Shown here piece by piece: positions 44,159 to 52,532 of a stretch of 64,000 bases of DNA (position 1 is the first letter of the stretch; each line of letters starts with the position of its first letter). This DNA is from Aquibacillus saliphilus. Lineage in GTDB: Bacteria > Bacillota > Bacilli > Bacillales > Amphibacillaceae. A program made the translations under genes and the position numbers. The notes beneath the pieces were generated by a model. It searched no databases. It was not told the origin of the DNA and saw nothing but the letters and a program-made list of their open reading frames with translations. The stretch covers positions 27,219-91,218 of the forward strand of contig NZ_JAIZAP010000021.1 of the NCBI RefSeq assembly GCF_020404745.1. The letters are read 5' to 3'.

Positions 44159-44237
44159 GGAAATTATAAAATGGACTGCTGTGGATAATTAATTTCTAAG
44201 TTAGCCACGTCCAGCTCCGGCGCCTGCGCTTTTGTTC
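44159..44237 (+). repeat. Intergenic GCGCC repeat, copy 2
   Basis: GGAAATTATAAAATGGACTG, TGTGGATAATTAATT and CCAGCTCCGGCGCCTGCGCT then TTTGTTC; about 90 percent identical by eye to 5531-5610. It abuts the 3' end of mnmH. Confidence 0.75.
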
Positions 44238-44240
44238 CTT

Positions 44241-45284
44241 TTAATTTTTAACCTTTGCACCAGTAAGGAAGTCTTGAAGAGCAATAAATGCTTCATCCAC
44301 ATTTTTCGCTTTAATGATATGGGTGCGCTCCTCAGGATATTGGTTCTTACTGTATTCGTATTTCGGATCGTAGTAATATTCTAATAATAAATGAATGGCA
44401 GATGTATAATTTTCTGCTTCTAAATCCATTTCAATTTGTTTGGCAATTGGTGTATGAACTCTCTTTTTTATTATCTGAAAAGCTCTAATAAATTCGTCAT
44501 AATAATTCCAAGGTTGATATTCTTCAATAATATTTTGGACTCGTTCTTCTCTCGGCATTTCGACAAATAGTTGTATTCCTTCTTCTTTCTTTTTAAGAAG
44601 GAAGTCAGGAAGAACTACTTTGCCGATTCGCTTGCTTTCTGCTTCCAATAATAGATACGGTGCCTGTTTGAGTCTAAGTAAGTCATTTAGTATCAGTGTG
44701 TCAAATGTTGTCTGATTGCTTGGCTCAAGTCCAATTTGTCCGAAAATAGACCCTCTGTGTTTAGCAAGACCTTCAAGGTCTATTACAGGGTAATTTACAT
44801 CATGTAATTTGTTTAACAGTATTGTTTTCCCTGTACCTGTATAGCCGTTTAACACGTATGTGTCTGGAGTGGATGTAAACGTTGCTAAAGAATCAACTAC
44901 CCAATTGCGATAGGATCTAATCCCACCTTCTAAGCGAAATACATCCATTCCCATTAAGTCAATCATCGTTGCTGCTGTTTTACTGCGCATTCCGCCGCGC
45001 CAACAGAAAACTACTTTAGGTTCACAAAGAGCCCTGAATTCCTTCATAAATTCAGGTAACTTTTTCGAAAAGATTTCGAGACCACGTTCTGTTGCAACAT
45101 CAGGGCCGGCTTGTTTGTATAGTGTACCTACTTCAGCTCTCTCTTCATCTGTGAAAATGGGAATATTAATACTACCAGGAATAGTTGAATGATTAAATTC
45201 TGATGGTGAACGGACATCAATCATAGCTATTTCCTGTTTTTGTTGTAAATCTGATAAGTGGTTTATATCGATATCGTTAAACAT
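44241..45284 (-). CDS. mnmH: tRNA 2-selenouridine/geranyl-2-thiouridine synthase MnmH (SelU)
   Basis: 347 residues. N-terminal rhodanese domain with catalytic Cys94 in FCWRGGMRSKTAA, then a P-loop domain (GYTGTGKT, 147-154). Converts 2-thiouridine in the wobble position of Lys/Glu/Gln tRNAs to 2-selenouridine through a geranylated intermediate, using selenophosphate. No selD gene is in the window; if the genome lacks it the enzyme may stop at geranylation. AGAGGTGAAAAC precedes ATG 45284. Confidence 0.9.
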   Translation of the reverse strand: MFNDIDINHLSDLQQKQEIAMIDVRSPSEFNHSTIPGSINIPIFTDEERAEVGTLYKQAGPDVATERGLEIFSKKLPEFMKEFRALCEPKVVFCWRGGMRSKTAATMIDLMGMDVFRLEGGIRSYRNWVVDSLATFTSTPDTYVLNGYTGTGKTILLNKLHDVNYPVIDLEGLAKHRGSIFGQIGLEPSNQTTFDTLILNDLLRLKQAPYLLLEAESKRIGKVVLPDFLLKKKEEGIQLFVEMPREERVQNIIEEYQPWNYYDEFIRAFQIIKKRVHTPIAKQIEMDLEAENYTSAIHLLLEYYYDPKYEYSKNQYPEERTHIIKAKNVDEAFIALQDFLTGAKVKN

Positions 45285-45460
45285 GTTTTCACCTCTGTGT
45301 AATGGCTGGTCGTGTATATGATAAACTTATTATATCTAGAATTGTTTTATCTAATGATAGAACGAAGAGTACTCAATTGTCACTTTACTAATTAACCATA
45401 CCACAAATTCACTTATAGTTTAATAATTTGGAGTTTGGGGATGAAAATTTGAACACACAA

Positions 45461-45487
45461 AAAAGCAGCTTAGAAATAAGCTGCTTG
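45461..45487 (-). terminator. Terminator after yhfH
   Basis: AAGCAGCTTA and TAAGCTGCTT arms, 4-base loop; minus-strand tail TTTTTTGTG. Confidence 0.8.
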
Positions 45488-45567
45488 GTTATACTGTATG
45501 AATGTTATTTTGTAAAATGTATTCGCTTTAATTATTTTTATAAGCGAGGTTGAAATTAGTATCGCCG

Positions 45568-45696
45568 TTATAATGCAGGGTGATCACAATTGTCACATAA
45601 GTTAACGTAACAATCAGCTTTTTCAACGATGTCATTACCACATTTTGCGCACTTTTTACGCGGAAGATTTCTGAAAAACTCAACGATACTTATCAT
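45568..45696 (-). CDS. yhfH: YhfH-type zinc-ribbon miniprotein
   Basis: 42 residues: ISIVEFFRNLPRKKCAKCGN, then a second pair CDNC near the C-terminus, so CxxC...CxxC likely binds zinc. Sequence and position (next to yhfI and lplJ) match B. subtilis YhfH, of unknown function. GGAGGGATCCTT precedes the ATG at 45696. Divergent from yhfI. Confidence 0.82.
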   Translation of the reverse strand: MISIVEFFRNLPRKKCAKCGNDIVEKADCYVNLCDNCDHPAL

Positions 45697-45815
45697 AAGG
45701 ATCCCTCCAAAATATTATTATATATCTATTGTATTATAACAACTAGATAATTACAATACCCTGTTTTATAACAATTGTGTCAATTTGTTTACAATTGGAT
45801 GAAAGGATGAAAAAA

Positions 45816-46547
45816 ATGAAAGTAACTGTAATAGGATTTTGGGGAGCATATCCCGGGAATGGAAGTGCGACATCTTCCTATTTAATAGAAAAAGATGGAT
45901 TCACATGCTTGATAGATTGCGGTAGTGGTGCATTGTCAAGGATTCAAATGTATAAAGATGTTATGGAGATTGATGCGGTCATCTTATCTCACTATCATAA
46001 TGATCATGTGGCTGATATTGGTGTGTTGCAGTACAGTTGGTTAGTCCAAAACTCAATTAATAATACAGAGAAGATTTTACCTATCTATGGGCACTTGGAA
46101 GATAAGATTGGTTTTGAAAAACTGACACACAACTTTACTGAGGCAATTGCATATGATCCTGAATCTGTTTTAGTAGTGGGACCATTTTCATTTACTTTTA
46201 TGAAGACAGAACATCCAGTTCCTTGTTATGCGATGCGAATAACGGATGGAGACAAGGCAATGGTTTACACAGCAGATTCTAGTTACACCGATAATTTTAT
46301 TTCATTTAGTCAAGACGCTGACTTACTTATCACAGATTGTAATTTTTACGAAGGACAGGATGGTAGAAAGGCTGGACATATGAATAGTAGGGAAGGCGCT
46401 GAAATAGCTAAACATGCAGGAGTCAAACAGTTAATTCTAAGTCACCATCCTCATTTTGGAAATAGACAAGATTTATTAATACAGGCAAGGAATTATTTTA
46501 ACGGACCTGTTCAATTGGCAGATGAAGGACTCATTTGGGGCAAATGA
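45816..46547 (+). CDS. yhfI: YhfI, metallo-beta-lactamase-fold hydrolase
   Basis: 243 residues. MBL motif LSHYHNDHVADIG (HxHxDH-like; here H-Y-H-N-D-H), with further ligands in TEHPVP, YTADSSYTD and LILSHHPH. RNase Z-like subgroup without the exosite. Probably a phosphodiesterase, substrate unknown. ATG 45816 is preferred because AAAGGATG lies 6 bases before it; the frame extends upstream to GTG 45777. Confidence 0.85.
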   Translation: MKVTVIGFWGAYPGNGSATSSYLIEKDGFTCLIDCGSGALSRIQMYKDVMEIDAVILSHYHNDHVADIGVLQYSWLVQNSINNTEKILPIYGHLEDKIGFEKLTHNFTEAIAYDPESVLVVGPFSFTFMKTEHPVPCYAMRITDGDKAMVYTADSSYTDNFISFSQDADLLITDCNFYEGQDGRKAGHMNSREGAEIAKHAGVKQLILSHHPHFGNRQDLLIQARNYFNGPVQLADEGLIWGK

Positions 46548-46688
46548 AAATGGTAATGCTTAAGTTCCATAAATTGCCTTGTAATTCAGTTTATTTTATA
46601 CTGAACCTTTACAGGTATTAAAAAATATAGTTCAGTAAAGAGCTTTTTTAAACAAGGACAAGCTTATAAAAAAGGGAGATGTTAAAAA

Positions 46689-47684
46689 ATGAAATTTATC
46701 GATAATGAGGGGATTACAGATCCTCATATTAATCTGGCCATTGAAGAGTACGTATTGAAAAACTTTGGTGAAAAAGATACATATTTGTTATTTTACATTA
46801 ATGAACCGTCTATTATTATCGGAAAGAATCAAAATTCTATTGAAGAAATTAATACCGACTATGTAGATTCCAAGGGTATTCATGTCGTACGTCGACTATC
46901 CGGTGGTGGCGCTGTATATCATGATTTAGGTAATCTTAACTTTAGTTTTATTACTAAAGATGATGGGGATAGCTTTCAAAATTTCGCTAAATTTACTGAA
47001 CCAGTTGTTAAAGCTCTAAAAGAATTAGGAGTTCCAGCTGAGCTGTCTGGAAGAAATGACTTAACTGCAAACGGTCGTAAGATTTCTGGAAACGCTCAAT
47101 TCACTACTAAAGGTCGTATGTTTAGCCATGGCACGTTAATGTTCGATTCAGAAATTGAACATGTCGTTTCTGCTTTGAATGTGAATGCAAAAAAAATTAA
47201 GTCAAAAGGAATTAAATCAATCCGTAGTCGTGTAGCTAACATTATTGATTTAATGGACGAAAAGATGTCTATGGAAGCATTTAAAGAGCATATCTTATGT
47301 TATGTGTTTGGTGTGGAAGATGTAAAGGAAGTTCCTAAATTTAAATTAACAGAACAAGACTGGGAAAACATTCATCAATTATCGAAAGATCGCTACCAAC
47401 AATGGGATTGGAATTATGGGAAATCTCCAGCTTTTAATGTTCAGCAATCTCATAAATTTGATTATGGCTTAGTTGACGTTCGTTTAGATGTTAAAAAAGG
47501 AGTTATTAATAATTGTAAAATCTATGGTGACTTCTTTGGTGTTGGTGATGTTACTGTTATTGAAGAGCGTCTTATTAATGCTCGTTATGAAAAGCGAGCA
47601 ATTGAAGAAGCAATTAGTGATTTAGACATCCCACATTATTTAGGTAAAATTTCTAAAGAAGACTTCATTAATCTGATTTATTAA
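46689..47684 (+). CDS. lplJ: Lipoate-protein ligase LplJ
   Basis: 331 residues, LplA type. RRLSGGGAVYHDLGNLNFSF (lipoyl-AMP binding), GRNDLTANGRKISGNAQ with the catalytic Lys, and FSHGTLMFDSE, plus the C-terminal accessory domain. Attaches free lipoate to GcvH and 2-oxoacid dehydrogenase subunits. AAAGGGAGATGTTAAAAA precedes the ATG. Follows yhfI as in B. subtilis. Confidence 0.93.
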   Translation: MKFIDNEGITDPHINLAIEEYVLKNFGEKDTYLLFYINEPSIIIGKNQNSIEEINTDYVDSKGIHVVRRLSGGGAVYHDLGNLNFSFITKDDGDSFQNFAKFTEPVVKALKELGVPAELSGRNDLTANGRKISGNAQFTTKGRMFSHGTLMFDSEIEHVVSALNVNAKKIKSKGIKSIRSRVANIIDLMDEKMSMEAFKEHILCYVFGVEDVKEVPKFKLTEQDWENIHQLSKDRYQQWDWNYGKSPAFNVQQSHKFDYGLVDVRLDVKKGVINNCKIYGDFFGVGDVTVIEERLINARYEKRAIEEAISDLDIPHYLGKISKEDFINLIY

Positions 47685-47699
47685 TCATAGACTAATAAC

Positions 47700-47733
47700 G
47701 ATAATCCCTTGTCCAAATAGACAAGGGATTATC
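47700..47733. terminator. Hairpin after lplJ
   Basis: GATAATCCCTTGTC and GACAAGGGATTATC, 14-base perfect arms with 6-base loop; A/T-rich but no pure T-run. Confidence 0.7.
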
Positions 47734-47774
47734 TATATATCAAAGTTAGGCTGAGCATAGAGGGGAGAATACTA

Positions 47775-48971
47775 ATGAAAAGAATACTATTAATTTACTT
47801 CGTTTATCTCCTTTGTATCTGGAGTTATTTTCTGTTTTTTTACCGATTAGAGACGTTTAGTGATTCTAATTATGCTGCATTAGCCCATGCAGTATTTTTT
47901 TCAAAACTACCCTTAGAATGGATTCTGTTATATAGCCTTATCAGAAGTAAATGGTCCAAGAGATGGGTTAGTTCGATTGAGGTAATAACACGGTTTGAAT
48001 GGATGAGAACCTTGCTATTCTCAATACTCCTTGTGCTTGCCTACGGAATAATTCGATTGCCTTTTAATTTATTGTGGTTTTTTATATCACATCAAGAAGG
48101 AACTAGTCACCAACCATTAGGGGATTGGTTTTATGAAATAAGCTTAGATTTATTTTTTTACTGGATAGTTTTAACACTTGGGATAATTGTCATTCGACTT
48201 CTAATAGAGCAATTTAAAAAAACGTGGTGGTTGTTATTATGGTTATTAGCACTACCGCTCGTTTTGTTTGTTGTCTATGTCCAACCAATCTGGATTGATC
48301 CACTATACGAGGATTTCACTACTATGGAACAAGGCCCGCTACGAACTGAAATAGAGAATTTCACTAATGAAATTGGCTTAGACAATGCAACACTGTTACA
48401 GGTAAATATGAGTGAGAAGGTTACAACCTTCAATGCATATGTTACGGGCATCATGGGAAATGCGAGAATTGTACTGTGGGATACAACGTTAGAAGGTATG
48501 GAGCAAGATGAGATTTTATTTATTCTAGCACATGAGATAGGACATTATGTTAAGCATCATGTGTTTATAGGGGTCGCGGGATATTTAGTTTTAAGTTTTG
48601 TAGTGTTCTTTCTTGCAGCTGTTATTTATGACCGCGTATGGCTGAATATAAAACGGAAAGAAAGTTACAAGTCAAAAAGTGAACTCAGAGCTATTCCTTT
48701 ATTATTATTAATTCTGTCATTGCTTTTGACAGTAACGCAACCGATATCTAATTATGTCTCCAGACAAATAGAAAGGTCGGCAGATGACTATGCGATTGAA
48801 CATACAGACAATCTTGCCCCAGCGCTTGAGGGCTATCATAGAATGGCTGTTCAATCGAGAAGTGACATTGATCCGATTTTTTTGGTTAAATGGATGCGTT
48901 CTAGTCATCCTTCTACAAAAGAAAGAATTGCACGAATAGAGAGGGAAATTCAAAAACGTGAAACAAATTAA
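47775..48971 (+). CDS. yhfN: M48-family membrane metalloprotease (YhfN, Ste24-like)
   Basis: 398 residues, several helices. Zinc site HEIGHYVKHH (HExxH) and third ligand region RSADDYAIEH (Glu after D-D). Ste24-like layout: four N-terminal helices, catalytic domain, two helices between. Acts at the membrane, probably in protein quality control. AGAGGGGAGAATACTA precedes the ATG. Confidence 0.88.
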   Translation: MKRILLIYFVYLLCIWSYFLFFYRLETFSDSNYAALAHAVFFSKLPLEWILLYSLIRSKWSKRWVSSIEVITRFEWMRTLLFSILLVLAYGIIRLPFNLLWFFISHQEGTSHQPLGDWFYEISLDLFFYWIVLTLGIIVIRLLIEQFKKTWWLLLWLLALPLVLFVVYVQPIWIDPLYEDFTTMEQGPLRTEIENFTNEIGLDNATLLQVNMSEKVTTFNAYVTGIMGNARIVLWDTTLEGMEQDEILFILAHEIGHYVKHHVFIGVAGYLVLSFVVFFLAAVIYDRVWLNIKRKESYKSKSELRAIPLLLLILSLLLTVTQPISNYVSRQIERSADDYAIEHTDNLAPALEGYHRMAVQSRSDIDPIFLVKWMRSSHPSTKERIARIEREIQKRETN

Positions 48972-49009
48972 ATTTCTGTTCGTAAATAGTAGGAAGAGGT
49001 GATTAGCTT

Positions 49010-49951
49010 ATGTTAAATGAATACCAAAAAAAATTAATTGATGAAAAAGAAAAATTGCGTGATGTAGAAAGACTAGAAAGGCAAGCCGTGGCGTTAAGAG
49101 ATGAGTTAAACAAGCTGCAAGAAAAAGAAACAAATCATAAAATAAAACTAGATCAAGAACAAGTGGATGTCGACAAGTTGGAAGGCGTTAGTATAACTGG
49201 TATTTTTATGAGTCTTACTGGTAAAAAGGATGAACAATTAATCCAGGAGAAAAAAGAGGTTGTGGCTGCTCATTTAAGATGGAAAGAAGCGAGCGAGGCA
49301 AAACAAGACGTTGAGTATGAACTTGCTGAATTAACCAAAAAAATTAACATTTTGGGTAATCCGAAAGAAAATTACCACCAATTGTTAATGGAAAAGCATC
49401 AGTATTTGTTACACAGTAGCCATGAGGACGGGGAACGAAGCTTTTATTTACTTAATAAAATTTCTGATCTATCTTCAGATATCAAAGAAATTAACGAAGC
49501 GTTAGAAGCAGGAACATTAGCTTCTGAGTCTTTATCGTATGCAACTGAGTCGTTAACTAAAGCTAAAAATTGGGGAACCGTAGATATGTTTGGTGGTGGA
49601 TTAATTAGTACCTCTATAAAGCATAGCAATATCGATACAGCTAAGGAAGAAGTACACCGGTCCCAACAACTTCTTAGAAAATTTTCTTATGAATTAGATG
49701 ATATTGGTCAGACCTTTAAAGTTGACCTTTCTATTTCGGGTGGATTGACCTTTATGGACTATTTCTTTGATGGATTGATTTCCGATTGGCTAGTTCAGGA
49801 CAAAATTCATGATTCGACTGAACAAGTAGAGAAGATGCGTTTGGAAGTGAATAAAACACTAGATCAACTAAGTCAACTATTAATTGAAACGAGACAAACA
49901 AACGATTCGCTACAAAAAGAATGGCAACGTATTGTTGAACATGCTGATTAA
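49010..49951 (+). CDS. Coiled-coil protein, unknown
   Basis: 313 residues, mainly helical. Coiled coil at about 1-70 and 75-115 (LIDEKEKLRDVERLERQAVA), then a weakly hydrophobic glycine-rich middle NWGTVDMFGGGLISTSIKHS (about 188-207) and a helical C-terminus with FMDYFFDGLISDWLVQDKIH. No enzyme motif. It follows the M48 protease by 38 bases on the same strand with AGGAAGAGGTGATTAGCTT, so possibly co-expressed. The pattern resembles stress-related structural proteins but I name no family. Confidence 0.7.
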   Translation: MLNEYQKKLIDEKEKLRDVERLERQAVALRDELNKLQEKETNHKIKLDQEQVDVDKLEGVSITGIFMSLTGKKDEQLIQEKKEVVAAHLRWKEASEAKQDVEYELAELTKKINILGNPKENYHQLLMEKHQYLLHSSHEDGERSFYLLNKISDLSSDIKEINEALEAGTLASESLSYATESLTKAKNWGTVDMFGGGLISTSIKHSNIDTAKEEVHRSQQLLRKFSYELDDIGQTFKVDLSISGGLTFMDYFFDGLISDWLVQDKIHDSTEQVEKMRLEVNKTLDQLSQLLIETRQTNDSLQKEWQRIVEHAD

Positions 49952-49971
49952 ATGGTTTTTATTCAGAAGGT

Positions 49972-49998
49972 AAAACAGGTGCGTTTGTACCTGTCTTT
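49972..49998. terminator. Bidirectional hairpin between convergent genes
   Basis: AAAACAGGT and ACCTGTCTTT arms, 8-base loop, between the coiled-coil gene and the 50014 gene. Confidence 0.6.
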
Positions 49999-50013
49999 AC
50001 TAGGTCAAGGATG

Positions 50014-50484
50014 CTAGCTAGGTTTCTTGTAAGTTATTAAATATTCTTCATCTGTTAGGTAAAATGCTAGTTCAGGGCGGTATTCAATGAGATTTAATTT
50101 TTCAAGCTTAAAGAAGCTCACCTTTTTGTACGGGTCCCCGTTAATAACCGGCAGTTCCTTCGTTTGTTGCATGTAATCATCAACTGCTTTTTGAATCATG
50201 TCAATATCGAAGGCAAGCTGCTGATCTTTTTCTTCAAATAAATCGTAGGTCTCTCGTGTCATATAATAGGTTTGCTCGGGAATACCTTTTAAAAATGGAG
50301 CTAATAATTGGAAGTTTAGCGTTAAATCATCATTGATTATAACGCTTAAAGGAATTTGATTTGGTAATTGATCACTGTATTTATCAATAGCTTTTTTTAG
50401 TTCAAATAAGGGAATATCACGGATAGGGTATTTTGGTAATTTAGCTTGTTTTTTTTGCTTTTTATTTTTATTTTTTTTCCACAT
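50014..50484 (-). CDS. Conserved Bacillaceae protein, DUF3939-like
   Basis: 156 residues, soluble. Very basic N-terminus (KKNKNKKQKKQAKLPK) and a compact domain with DYMQQTKELPVINGDPYKKV and YLTDEEYLIT. I associate the second half with DUF3939 of Bacillaceae from memory; function unknown. AGGGGGC precedes the TTT..AAA start region (ATG 50484). Lies convergent to the coiled-coil gene and divergent from comK. Confidence 0.65.
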   Translation of the reverse strand: MWKKNKNKKQKKQAKLPKYPIRDIPLFELKKAIDKYSDQLPNQIPLSVIINDDLTLNFQLLAPFLKGIPEQTYYMTRETYDLFEEKDQQLAFDIDMIQKAVDDYMQQTKELPVINGDPYKKVSFFKLEKLNLIEYRPELAFYLTDEEYLITYKKPS

Positions 50485-50743
50485 TTTAAGCCCCCTGTTC
50501 TATATTTATATGCAAATTCAACGGAACCTTAAAATAAGATAAATAATCTATTTTAAGAATACTAATCATTCCATTGAAAGCCCTTTCTTTATATTAATTA
50601 TATCAAAAATAATCACTTTATAGGGCTGAATTGTGACAATTTTTCGATATTTTCATATTTAAACTACCATTTTTTTCTTTTTATTGGTAAATTGTTTTTA
50701 GGTCTTTTACTTTTCATTTAACAGTTTGGAAAGGGACGATATA

Positions 50744-51259
50744 ATGTTAGGTGAAATGAAATTAAATCATGAAATAACCCCAATGACGCTAGCTGTCATG
50801 ACTAAGGAATTAAGTGGAAAACATATTACGCAAATTCTAGAGGATGATGAAATTATTTACGTTAAAAAATCTCCTGGAAAAGTAATTGATTTAGCTTGTA
50901 AATTCTTTGGAAGTAGTTTAAAAGGTCGTCAGGATGGAACACGAGATATTTGTGGCATCACTCATAAAGCGCCTATCGTAATTGACCCTTCAAGTGGTAT
51001 GTATTTTTTCCCGACATCATCTCCACAAAACCCTAAGTGTGCTTGGATTTCGCACTCCCACATTGATCAAATCGTTAAAGCCCCAAAACAAAGAGCACAA
51101 ATCATTTTCAAAAACGGACAAACGGTTATATTAGAAGTTTCTCACGGTTCGGTGTTAAATCAAGTTCAACGGACAGCTCAATACAGGTATTTACTTGATA
51201 ACAGGATTAGGTATATCTTGAAGAATAATGTGGATATTGTAGCAGAGCCGTTTATTTAA
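50744..51259 (+). CDS. comK: Competence transcription factor ComK (short form)
   Basis: 171 residues. Conserved core: VIDLACKFFGSSLKGRQDGT, ICGITHKAPIVIDPSSGMYF, FPTSSPQNPKCAWISHSHI, NGQTVILEVSHGSVLNQVQR. Master activator of DNA-uptake genes. The C-terminus ends at DIVAEPFI, lacking the FMLYPK-type segment by which MecA delivers B. subtilis ComK (192 residues) to ClpCP. ATG 50744, preceded by GGAAAGGGACGATATA, is favoured over TTG 50726. No clean pair of ComK boxes was found upstream. Confidence 0.88.
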   Translation: MLGEMKLNHEITPMTLAVMTKELSGKHITQILEDDEIIYVKKSPGKVIDLACKFFGSSLKGRQDGTRDICGITHKAPIVIDPSSGMYFFPTSSPQNPKCAWISHSHIDQIVKAPKQRAQIIFKNGQTVILEVSHGSVLNQVQRTAQYRYLLDNRIRYILKNNVDIVAEPFI

Positions 51260-51437
51260 CACTGATTAAAATCCTTTAAAAATAAAACTAAATACTAGAT
51301 AACTAATAAAATGATTAGTGAAAGACCTAAAATTAGTTAAATAATGTTTAAAATTCCCTTTTTTTATGCAGAATAAGATTACATACATATATTTGGTATG
51401 CTCTTGTGACTGACAACTAGAAGGGAGCGTAAATAGA

Positions 51438-51815
51438 TTGGAGCAACTCGGCAGCTTTTTCACAGAGAACAAATTTTTGAGTTTAATTGTAGTTGTTATT
51501 TTACTTTTCTTTGTAGTTAAAATTGTGAAATCATTAGTTAAAATGGCTGTGGTAGTTGCAATTATTGCGTTAATTATGGTTGTGTTTTTTGACTTTAAAC
51601 CTCAAGAGGTTGTTGATAAGGGAACGTATTTGGCTAAAACTGGTACAGGGTTAATTGAAGAGAGTTTCAAGCCAGTCTTTCTAAACACATTCAACTACTT
51701 TATTAAGCGAGAAAATGGTGATACGATAATAAAAATTGACTCACTAGATATGAAATATAATTTAACTGAGTTAATTGAGCAAATAAATCCTAATGAACAA
51801 TCAGAAGATACATAG
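51438..51815 (+). CDS. Small membrane protein, unknown
   Basis: 125 residues: two adjacent hydrophobic segments (about 14-30 and 34-52, SLIVVVILLFFVVKIV and MAVVVAIIALIMVVFF) and a soluble tail of about 75 residues (FKPQEVVDKGTYLAKTGTGL, IIKIDSLDMKYNLTELIEQI). TTG start with AGAAGGGAGCG. Family not recognised. Convergent with yhjD through the 51827-51881 terminator. Confidence 0.7.
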   Translation: MEQLGSFFTENKFLSLIVVVILLFFVVKIVKSLVKMAVVVAIIALIMVVFFDFKPQEVVDKGTYLAKTGTGLIEESFKPVFLNTFNYFIKRENGDTIIKIDSLDMKYNLTELIEQINPNEQSEDT

Positions 51816-51826
51816 AAAGCAAAATA

Positions 51827-51881
51827 GAGTAAACTAACTAATAAAGAGCGCATTATGCGCTCTTTATTAGTTAGTTTACTC
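51827..51881. terminator. Very long perfect bidirectional terminator
   Basis: Arms of 26 bases with no mismatch (GAGTAAACTAACTAATAAAG, then AGCGCA) around a TTA spacer. The T-rich stretches inside the arms give U-runs in both directions. It overlaps the stop codon of yhjD. Confidence 0.85.
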
Positions 51882-52272
51882 AGCGTGACCTTGAGACCAC
51901 TTTCTTATCTGTAACTATTTTCTTTTGCATAAGCTCATTCATTATAGTCTCTACTTTTTTTCGAATGGCTGGATTAAAGTAATTTCTCTTTTCTTCTCGC
52001 CCTTTACAAAGGAATAGAAAAGAGGAAAAAGACTCGTTTTTGTTAAGAGAAACCACTTGTAATTGTTTCTCGTTCATGCTTTTTCGCAATTTTCCGCGTT
52101 CCTTCGTTGCTTCGTACTCCATCATATCAAGGAGCTCGATATATGGCTCTTTAATTTTGAATGATGTTCCCTTTTCTATACTTTTGAGGTCTTGTTTGAT
52201 AACGAGGATAGCCATGGAAAGGAATAAAAAACGTGAAGCTAATTCGAATTCTTCTTTGCTGAGATAACGCAA
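51880..52272 (-). CDS. yhjD: YhjD-family protein
   Basis: 130 residues, soluble, helical. MRYLSKEEFELASRFLFLSM, then YIELLDMMEYEATKERGKLR and the C-terminal RKKVETIMNELMQKK. Matches B. subtilis YhjD in content and in position before yhjE and sipV. Function unknown. AGGAGGGAAAGCACTTG precedes the ATG; other start codons are unlikely. Confidence 0.8.
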   Translation of the reverse strand: MRYLSKEEFELASRFLFLSMAILVIKQDLKSIEKGTSFKIKEPYIELLDMMEYEATKERGKLRKSMNEKQLQVVSLNKNESFSSFLFLCKGREEKRNYFNPAIRKKVETIMNELMQKKIVTDKKVVSRSR

Positions 52273-52532
52273 GTGCTTTCCCTCCTAAAGAACGTGTGTT
52301 CTATTATAACTTAAATATATGGAATAACAAACAAAAATATACCGAAAAAACTATTTCTCAAGTAAAATCATCTACGTTTATAGAAATTGAGCGCTACGAG
52401 TGTTTAATATTTTGTTAATATTAGAAAAATCAAGCCTCAACGATAGGCATTTTTGTTTGTTTACTTTAAAATAAAATGAGGAAACTAAGTTAATGAACTT
52501 AAAATGTAAGAACGCTTAAGGGGTTTATGAGT

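Noticed and set aside
50661..50699. Possible ComK boxes upstream of comK (AAACTACCATTTT and GTAAATTGTTTTT)
   Set aside because: One and two mismatches to AAAA-N5-TTTT, and the 13-base spacing between boxes does not fit the usual 8, 18 or 31; expected by chance in such AT-rich DNA.
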